From the NCBI GenBank assembly GCA_024734495.1, contig JALMQS010000068.1, positions 3,271,501-3,335,500 of the forward strand: a stretch of DNA of 64,000 nucleotides, given 5' to 3'. Made by a program: the position numbers and the translations under genes. The first letter of the stretch is position 1. The number at the start of each line of letters is the position of its first letter. Shown here piece after piece: positions 56,830-64,000 of the stretch. This DNA is from Forficula auricularia. Its lineage: Eukaryota > Arthropoda > Insecta > Dermaptera > Forficulidae. The notes under the pieces are model-generated. The model was not told where the DNA came from. It ran no database searches and saw only the letters and a list, made by a program, of their open reading frames with translations.

Positions 56830-57240
56830 ATTCGTAATGACACAAATACGGGTGTCTAATTACATGATAGCGATGTCGGCGATGGTGGCGGTGGGAGTGA
56901 ATCCTTTGTGAAAACACTATAAAAGGCAATATTCAAGGTAAATATAATCTAGAGTGATGTAATGGATTCCCACAAGGCTGTTTCACTCTAAACGTTAATT
57001 AATTTCGAAAAAGAAGAAGTAGGAAAAAGGCAAGGGGCGGTGCCGCCGTTCCGCCCACCGTCACTCGACGGCGACCCTTTCCGACTTGAAGGGGTCTCTA
57101 TCGGTCGGTTAGAAAATTCAATTATCCATCGATAAGATCAGACCACAGACAAGCAAGTTGAGCGCAGGGAGAGGGTAATTAAAACTGAAACAATAAGAGA
57201 GGGTAATGCACGCTAAGGCTGGATTATTTTTCAGCCAAAA
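56830..57240. promoter_or_regulatory. GC-rich patches, candidate conserved non-coding sequence
   Basis: GATAGCGATGTCGGCGATGG, then TGGCGGTGGGAG (56867-56898), and GGGGCGGTGCCGCCGTTCCG, then CCCACCGTCACTCGACGGC (57034-57073), stand out from the A+T background. AGAGAGGGTAAT-style motifs recur at about 57172 and 57198. No frame with flanking splice sites was found. Function inferred only from composition. Confidence 0.25.
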
Positions 57241-57337
57241 TTAAAATACAAATAGATTAGGGTAGAGTTTTCCGAACTTCGATGAATAACTTCCTGATCT
57301 GTTAGCCAGAATTATATAAACGGAACAATCTTCAGTT

Positions 57338-57479
57338 TTAATAAAAATAATAAAATAAAATAATTTAATAAAAAAATTAATTTTTTTATCCTAAGTAGTC
57401 ATCATCATCATCAGATTTAATAAAAATAATAAAATAAAATAATTTAATAAAAAAATTAATTATTTTATCCTAAGTAGTA
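57338..57479. repeat. Tandem duplication, about 78-bp period
   Basis: TAATAAAAATAATAAAATAA, then TTATCCTAAGTAGT, occurs twice, nearly identical, separated by CATCATCATCATCAG. Confidence 0.9.
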
Positions 57480-57777
57480 GGGGGAATTATTATTAATAAT
57501 AGCAAAAAGGAAAATTAATATTTGTTCAAAATTTCTAAAAAACAGGTAAAACTATAAAAAAGTGATATCTCGGCGTTAAAGCATAGGCACAAAAAAGTTT
57601 ATATAATCGACATATTTTTTTTTAATAGCTAACATCATGGGCATCAGCAGCAGGTGTGAACGGAGTTGGGGGACGGGTAGCTTTTTTACTCTGGAATATA
57701 TAAAAAAATTAAAATACCACTAGTCAATATTTAATATGTTCCAATTCTGCTAGAGTTTTATAAGTAGCTAGGTGCCG

Positions 57778-58019
57778 CCGAGGGGTGAACCGCGACCTAA
57801 TATGCTGTACACCTACTTCCATTTGTAGGTACTTCCAAATATTTCCAAATACTTCCAAACATTTCCAAATATTTCCAAGCACTTTCAAATATTTCCAAGT
57901 ACTTCCAAATATTTCCAAGGACTTCCAAATACTTTCAAGTACTTCCAAATATTTCGAAGTACTTTCAAAATACTTCCAAAGAGGTGTACACCTAATTCCA
58001 ATCGCCGAACACCCCTCGG
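57778..58019. mobile_element. CCGAGGGGTGAACCGCG-ended MITE, copy 2 with expanded core
   Basis: Inverted ends CCGAGGGGTGAACCGCGACC and, from the right in reverse complement, CCGAGGGGTGTTCGGCGATT. Sub-terminal TGTACACCTACTTCCA and AGGTGTACACCTAATTCCA correspond to copy 1. The core is expanded into about 12 copies of an 11-12 base unit (ACTTCCAAATATTTCCAA). The short frames over this run are repeat artefacts. Confidence 0.8.
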
Positions 58020-58870
58020 GTGGCGCTGACGACTGGGCCTTCGCTTAGGGCCAGCTAGCCCCTCTCGTGCCGTGCTTTTTAAAAAATGTGCCAATCTTCT
58101 TGGCCACAGATTCGATCAGTAATACTGCCATCTATATGTAACTAACTAAAGTTCCCGTACGTACAGTCCTATCTATCTACCAAACAATCTATTTTATTAA
58201 TATAGGTATATTAAAGATTTTCCCCAAAAAAACAAGCGATTGCAATAATTTCCCATTATATTCCATAGATTATAAATGTGAAAGTAAAAACTATTATCCT
58301 ACTAAACATTTGAAATTATTTAATTTTTGCTTTAAAACTAAATAATATTACTATATCGTTTATTGAAAAGCATGCCATTCATCTTAATAACAAGGGAGAC
58401 GAACAAGCTGAGCAAGTGGACAACAACAGCCTCTGAAACAAAAAATATGTTAGACCTAGATTTGCCTATTGGTGATGTCTACTTAATAATAATAAAAATA
58501 TAGTTTGAAGATTTAAAATGAATATTGCATATTGGATAAGAGCTCTAAAATCAAAGACCCTCACTTATTTTCTATTTTACACAATGTTCCAAATGAGTCC
58601 TGTTTTGAGAAAGTAAAATTATTTTGGAGAATTTTGACCAAAATAGCTCGATTAAGCTATTCCCTCACTTTCGTCTATTCCATCAAATTTGTTGGAAGAG
58701 AGGACACATTCTGCAAATTTGACCATACATCTTAAGGAGATATCAACCATCTGTATTTGAAATTTAATAAGAATTTGGAATATATCAACCGATTAGTTTT
58801 TTTTTCAGGCAAGAGATTACGTTTCCCATAAACATTATATTTTATTAAATTAGGGAACGAAGAAAATATA
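58020..58870. other. A+T-rich stretch, no gene seen
   Basis: The frame 58532-58735 has no recognisable domain. No exon signals trusted. Confidence 0.4.
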
Positions 58871-59141
58871 TTTTTTTTATTATAGACAAAAGGATCAGCC
58901 GGGGTTCGAACCCGGGATCTTCGCATGTGCGCTGCGATGCCTTCATAAGAGAATTATGTAATCTTTTAAATTCTTTTTGCAGCTCTATAGTAGCCGGACT
59001 ATTAATCAACTATATTCAAACACCAATCTATCACAAACCCCAAGAGGATAAGAGCTAAGGCTCTTATGAAGGCATCGCAGCGCACATGCGAAGATGCCGG
59101 GTTCGAACCCCGGCTGATCCTTTTGTCTATAATAAAAAAAA
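58871..59141. repeat. Inverted pair of tRNA-like sequences (81-nt arms)
   Basis: 58871-58951 and 59061-59141 are near-perfect reverse complements. Each contains GGGTTCGAACCCCGGC (a textbook TΨC arm/B-box) next to CGCAGCGCACATGCGAAG, and a T- or A-rich flank (TTTTGTCTATAATAAAAA). The 109-nt spacer has AGCTCTATAGTAGCCGGAC and AGAGGATAAGAGCTAAGG. The anticodon arm cannot form a normal 7-nt loop, so this is a tRNA-derived repeat and not a tRNA gene. Confidence 0.75.
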
Positions 59142-61137
59142 ATGTTGTTACCTAATTTAATTTAATTTAATTTATAATTTTCTTTCGACGCGGCCTCGTT
59201 GTGATTGGGCCCCGGGGTAAAGAAAAAAATATTTTCGACCTTTGGGTTAGTGATAGGTTGGGAGGCGTTTGAATATAATATACATTTTATTTTCATTCGA
59301 AAATCAGTGAATGAAATTACCAAACAAAATTTTAAAGTATATTTTAGATATCAGAAATTAAATAAGATTAAAATACAGAACAAATAATACGATTAAATTA
59401 TCCCTAAATATTAATTTAAAATATCTGTAAAAATGTATTTAAAATCCCCTTATGAGGTCAATATAGATGAAAAACAAATATTTGTCTTCATCTCCCCCCC
59501 CCCCCCCTCTCTGAAAATTTTTGTGTGGGTGCCCATGACTATTATGTAAGTGTATTTATTTTATAAATCTCATCTTTTTGTAAAAAAAAAACGAATGAAA
59601 AAAAATGAAAAAAAAAAACTGACTAGTCTCTCAGGTGAAATTTTTTAACATTATACAATTTCCGGTTTTGAACTCGTCGTACATAAAAACGAAAAACATC
59701 TTCGCCATGAGTAAGAAAGAGGGAATGAGAGGGATTAAGAAGGAGTGATGTAGGATGTTTAGCCTTTTAGAAGTAACGAATGAATGATCCCCATACAATT
59801 ATAAGAACCGCTTTAAAATTTATAGGCTTATCAAAAATATGACCTAGGCAACACAAACATGTTTTAACGTCAAAACATCCATTTCCGTGAAAAGATGTAT
59901 ACATATATAATATATATACATTATATGTATAAGTAAGTATCCGTGACGATTATTTTCCTAACTCTCACTTAGTTATTACCAAAACCAATGAATTATCATT
60001 TTATTGTCTAAATTATTATTCCTCAAATACTATTATTAATTCATAAAAGGATTTTAAAAAATATACAAGACAGTGGGGCAGGGAATGAGAAATAAAACAT
60101 TCCTAACAAATCATAGCTCAGGTTGTAGTAGTAGTAATATCTATTAATAGGATTCAAGCATGTATCCAAGTAAACCTATCCCGCTTGAAATCATATGACT
60201 TCCCAAACTTTTCCGGCTCGCGGCGACTTTTTTCAATTACAATTTTCCCATGGCGCCCTACCCTATGTAAAAGTATGTTTAATCGTAAAAGTAAGAGATA
60301 CAAATAAATAATAAATAAATTTTTAGCTTCTCCCTTTGTTTTTTGCCTAATTAGCCAATAAATAAATAAGATTTTAATTTTTAGTTAAATCACACATAAT
60401 TAATAATAATTATTTAATGAACATGAATAAATAATACAATTTTGTATTATGAGATATTAATTTTTTTAGGTAGTAATTAATATTTTGGTTTCTTTAGTGT
60501 TTGTGTTTTGGTTTGTCTGAAACTGAGAAATGTTCATTCGTTCATGTATGTTAATTCAGATTTCTAAACCAACGATAGCGGAAAAACGAAAGGTCGTAGA
60601 AAGTTCATTCAGGTCCCATAATAATATCTAATGTCGATCTGTCTAGATTCCCATAATCCTCGATAATTCAAAAACGTAACAGTGGTGACCGAAACTGTAT
60701 AGTTTATCAATTAAATAAATCAAATAGTTATTGAAATTATTGTTTTATTATATTTGTGACAAAAACAACCCTTCAATTTAATAAGAAAAACGTAAAGTCA
60801 TAATAAAAAATTTTGTCGGTACGGATTCCCCATTCTTATCACTAGTCAAGAACGAAGAATTGGTCAATTCGTTCTAATGCCAAAAAATTTGTATTTTATT
60901 TGATAACACACACAGTTATATAGAGAGAGAGATTTTCAAATTTTTGGATTTAAGGTACCTGAAAAATTGAAAAAAAATCGAATTCGAATTTTTTTACGTT
61001 TGAATTGATTTTCTAAAATGAACACCCCATAATAGATATCTGTTAATTCTTATTTATTTGATTAATAAATCTACCTAATAAAAATAAATTCATTGTATAT
61101 ACCTAATTATTTAATTAAAAAAATGTATTCGATAAAT
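59142..61137. other. A+T-rich stretch with element fragments
   Basis: About 60370-60440 (AAATCACACATAATTAAT, AATTATTTAATGAACATGAA) matches a piece of the long repeat at 12300-12355. About 60590-60710 (TCGATAATTCAAAAACGTAAC, GTGGTGACCGAAACTG) resembles the junction of an LTR and primer-binding site of a Gypsy/BEL-type element, but no second LTR is seen. No gene is supported. Confidence 0.35.
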
Positions 61138-61153
61138 TTTTTACTTTATCTAA

Positions 61154-61252
61154 TGCAAAGCATGGGAGAAAGTATTGCAATCGGTCGCGCGGCAAGCGCG
61201 ACTTCAACGGGTCCTCAGGTAAAGACTACGGAACCCATGGACTCAATTAAGG
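61154..61252 (+). CDS. Conserved short frame at the R2 terminus (copy C)
   Basis: The plus-strand frame AKHGRKYCNRSRGKRDFNGS, then SGKDYGTHGLN and stop, matches copies A and B closely. No start codon in this frame lies within the element end, so if coding it would be an exon or the end of a longer product. Not assigned to any family. Confidence 0.3.
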
Positions 61253-61865
61253 TCACAAATTGAAGTATTCAATGAGATTGAATTTTAGCACGTGGCGGTT
61301 TTGCTAAAAGTTACCTGGAATCTCGTCGAGAGGCCAAAAAGTGCCATTTTTTTGGAAGTGCGTGCGGATGGATGGATGGATGGATGGATGTTATCGTTTT
61401 TTTCGTCCACGATTTTTTCCACACCTTTGCACCGATTGAAATGAAATTGAAAACCTACCATCATTTTAACAAAATGAAGCGCTGATTAGTTTTTGGTACA
61501 TATCGGCCCACAAACATTAGTATTATACAACATTATTTATTTCAGTACTTTTTTAGTTTTTTCTAAATATCTTTAAAATGACTTAACCAATTTTGATGAA
61601 ATTTAATATCCTAATTAAGTACCTTGGGGCCGACAAAAAAAGGTTAAATAAAGTTTTTAGTAAAATTATATTTTAAAGTACTTTACTCTAAAGTAAGATT
61701 TTTGAATTCTTTAAAATTTATTCATTTGATCTGTTTATGGTAATATAGGACTCATTTAACCTAACTAAGTAAGAGTGGATAGGCTTTTCTCTGTGAAATG
61801 CTAAAAATTTGTGAGGAAAGTTTATAAGTAACCATAGCAACTGCGTTCTTTTCTTATCCGTTACC

Positions 61866-62990
61866 TTTATAGAGGAATCGACTTAAAACCAAAAGTAGCG
61901 ATTGATTCTCATCTAGTACCTGAGGAATAACCATTCTATATTGGATTTTTGACGTTTCGGGTTTTATTGGTAACCATTGCTGAAGACATAGAGGAATCGA
62001 CTTAAAATCAAAAATAGCAATTGATTCTCATCTAGTACTTGAGGAATAACCATTTTATATTGGATTTTTGACGTTTCGGTTTTTATTGGTAACCATTGCT
62101 GAAGACATAGAGGAATCGACTTAAAATCAAAAATAGCGATTGATTCTCATCTAGTACTTGAGGAATAACCATTCTATATTGGAATTTTGACGTTTCGGTT
62201 TTTATTGGTAACCATTGCTGAAGACATAGAGGAATCGACTTAAAACCAAAAATAGCAATTGATTCTCATCTAGTACTTGAGGAATAACCATTTTATATTG
62301 GATTTTTGACGTTTCGGTTTTTATTGGTAACCATTGCTGAAGACATAGAGGAATCGACTTAAAATCAAAAATAGCGATTGATTCTCATCTAGTACTTGAG
62401 GAATAACCATTCTATATTGGAATTTTGACGTTTCGGTTTTTATTGGTAACCATTGCTGAAGACATAGAGGAATCGAGTTAAAATCAAAAATATTGATTGA
62501 TTCTCATCTAGTACTTGAGGAATAACCATTCTATATTGGAATTTTGACGTTTCGGTTTTTATTGGTAACCATTGCTGAAGACATAGAGGAATCGATTTAA
62601 AATCAAAAACAGCTATTGATTCTCATCTAGTACTTGAGGAATAACTATTCTATATTGAATTTTTGATATTTCGGTTATTATTAGTAACCATTGCTGTAGA
62701 CATGGAGGAATCGACTTAAAATCAAAAATAGCAATCGATTCTCATATAATACTCGAGGAATAACAATTCTACATTAGATTTTTGACGCTTCGATTATTAT
62801 TGGTAACCATTGCTGAAGACATGGAGGAATCGGCTTAAAATCAAAAATAACGATCGATTCTTATCTAATACTAGAGGAATAGACCTTATTGCATTCCATT
62901 TTTGATGTTTTGACTATTAATGGCAACCTCTACTGAAAACGTGGAAGAATCGACTTAAAATCAAAAAGACTAAATTCTTTTTTGGTAATC
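61866..62990 (+). repeat. 119-bp tandem array in R2 copy C (about 9.5 units, dimeric higher order)
   Basis: TGAAGACATAGAGG recurs at exactly 119-base spacing (61981, 62100, 62219, 62338, 62457 and on). Interior units alternate between a type with ATTTTATATTGGATTTTTG and a type with ATTCTATATTGGAATTTTG, giving a 238-bp higher-order repeat. The last two units near 62740-62960 are the more diverged end units shared with copies A and B. Confidence 0.95.
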
Positions 62991-63000
62991 AACTCAAGTT

Positions 63001-63720
63001 TGACTTACATTAATTTTTTTTAAATTTTCTACCATTTCCCTCTAGAAAATTTAAGGTAGATAGATCCCTATAATAGAAGAATAAACGCAATATTAAGAAC
63101 ATGATGGTGGGAAAATACAGAATTTGACAAAGTTGAATTAGGTACTAATAATAATATTATTTATATAATTTTATAAAGAATGATATATGTGGGTCTAGTT
63201 TTTCTACTTTAGCAGAGATAATGCTATTTCATTTCAAAGGGTACAACCGTTGTAAAGATGGTGAGAGGGTTGTAAGGCTTAGTAACCCTAGGGCTGGTTA
63301 TTTCATTGGGACACCGTCAAAATGAAGAACCGATTGTGATGCAATTCTGAAATATTCTAAACGGTTACACATCGGCTATGAACTGATTTCCGGTATTAAC
63401 CAAATATTTTCGTGGGAATGAAGGTAACTATAAAGATGTGATATTTATACAGCAAAATTGGCTCAAATATATCATAAAACATGCAGATAAAAGACTAAAA
63501 TATGAAGTATAAAATCCAATAAAATATTAGTAATTAGACTGTAGGAATGTTGAAATTAATTCAATTAATAAAAACATTCCATTTTAAAACACATAAACAT
63601 AAAATTTATTTAAATTAACATGAAAAATCTACATTATATTTTATATATAATATACTATATTATTTTAAATTATTTACAATTAAAAATATTAAACAACAAA
63701 AAATGCATAATTGAAGTTAA
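63001..63720. other. A+T-rich stretch, no gene seen
   Basis: Nothing recognised before the stop codon of the minus-strand frame at 63721. TATATAATATACTATATTAT tract near 63642. Confidence 0.45.
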
Positions 63721-64000
63721 TTATAAGATGCAATTAAGACGCCTGTCGCCGTGTTTATAAATAGAAAATGACCTTTCTACATCCACCGATATTACTGGTA
63801 GGTATTTAAATTTTAACAATATTATAAGATCATTAATTTTCGTGAGTTGATTTACCGTATTCCATTTTAAAATTTTATTTACTTTTTCGAAAATATTAAA
63901 GCCTGATTTTTTTTTATTTTTATTGAAACGGTGAAGAACGAACGGAAAAGAGCTTTTAGAAATCGCTTGCCTTCCTTGATTTTGGTTTTATTAATTTCCG
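63721..64000 (-). CDS. hAT-family transposase C-terminal part (partial at window edge)
   Basis: A minus-strand frame is open from the window edge for 93 codons to TAA at 63721-63723. Its end reads KYLPVISVDVERSFSIYKHG then DRRLN, the signature of the hAT C-terminal dimerisation domain (xPxxSVDVERSFSxYKxxxxDRR). That domain ends the transposase and many domesticated hAT-derived proteins. Upstream residues (FEKVNKILKWNTVNQLTKIN) fit the helical part before it. The spacing between YK and DRR is a few residues short and the tail after it is truncated, which suggests decay. There is no ATG in the visible part; the start would lie beyond the window. It may belong to an active element, a pseudogene, or a host gene. 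Confidence 0.55.

Larger units (their letters stand above)
61138..63000. mobile_element. R2 element, copy C (long, reverse of copy B)
   Basis: Begins TTTTTACTTTATCTAATGCA, then AAGCATGGGAGAAAGTATTG and CAATCGGTCGCGCGGCAAGC. It continues with GGACTCAATTAAGGTCAC, CGTGGCGGTTTTGCTAAAAG, the GGATGGATGGATGG microsatellite (61366-61389), GATGAAATTTAATATCC, and then the 119-bp array. It ends near AAATTCTTTTTTGGTAATCA, then ACTCAAGTTTG. It is collinear with the reverse complement of copy B. Confidence 0.85.

Noticed and set aside
57724..58094. Overlapping frames rich in repeated short motifs on both strands.
   Set aside because: They translate the 11-12 base repeat in the MITE core.
58890..59137. Possible pair of tRNA genes.
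   Set aside because: The TΨC arm is good but a 7-nt anticodon loop and proper acceptor pairing cannot be drawn; better explained as tRNA-derived repeat.
60590..60710. LTR and primer-binding site of a Gypsy or BEL element.
   Set aside because: Only one resemblance (GTGGTGACC after AACGTAAC); no paired LTR, polypurine tract or gag/pol frame.
44952..62990. Calling each 119-bp unit an active hammerhead ribozyme.
   Set aside because: The CTGANGA box is missing; only the GAAACGTC half and a possible stem II are present.

Overview
The window is a eukaryotic, strongly A+T-rich, gene-poor stretch (by eye about two thirds or more A+T). The mobile-element content looks arthropod-like: Helitrons beginning TCTATATATA or TCTACT and ending in a GC hairpin, hAT, mariner, pogo-like and Harbinger-type non-autonomous DNA elements, an AACCGACTTC-terminus element, the 3' ends of a jockey/CR1-like LINE, and tRNA-derived SINEs. 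No species can be named from it. No bacterial-style genes, rRNA, CRISPR or convincing functional tRNA gene is visible. There is one 100-N assembly gap at 4463-4562.

Layout. 1-4425 and 12079-17122 are two diverged copies of one long segment. They differ by insertions that can be read as filled versus empty sites: a hAT-like element and a tRNA-like element in copy 1, and a TTAA-flanked element and a Helitron in copy 2. Between them lie an R1 element, a hAT element with an 8-bp target duplication, an AACCGACTTC foldback, and a candidate 57-nt exon. 17-26 kb holds foldback MITEs, a pogo-type MITE and two palindromic elements that carry hammerhead-ribozyme-like motifs. A second candidate exon (26175-26259) is in phase with the first. 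26.5-33 kb is foldbacks, a Harbinger MITE and SINEs. 36-41 kb has an R1 copy, two opposed LINE 3' fragments, a mariner remnant and the short R2 copy. 41.6 kb holds the best hammerhead-like motif, inside a perfect 31-bp inverted repeat. 44.7-49.2 kb is a nest: R2 joined to R1, with a Helitron inserted in R1. 51-53 kb is a hAT MITE plus a second Helitron. 53-59 kb has two copies of a CCGAGGGG-ended MITE, a further hammerhead-like element and a tRNA-like palindrome. 61.1-63 kb is the third R2 copy, and 63721-64000 is the C-terminal end of a hAT-type transposase on the minus strand.

How it fits together. The host signal is probably an intron or intergenic part of one plus-strand gene (exon candidates at 10.5 and 26.2 kb) heavily colonised by non-autonomous elements. 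Two home-named repeat families dominate. R1 (about 0.8 kb, about 120-bp internal minisatellite, termini with CTTTACCATAC) has four main copies. R2 (1-2 kb, 119-bp tandem array, conserved 30-codon reading frame at one end) has three copies plus a fragment. The most unusual feature is a set of short inverted-repeat elements carrying hammerhead-like cores (CTGANGA, stem II, GAAA, then a short stem III). All calls are from reading the sequence; no database search was possible.
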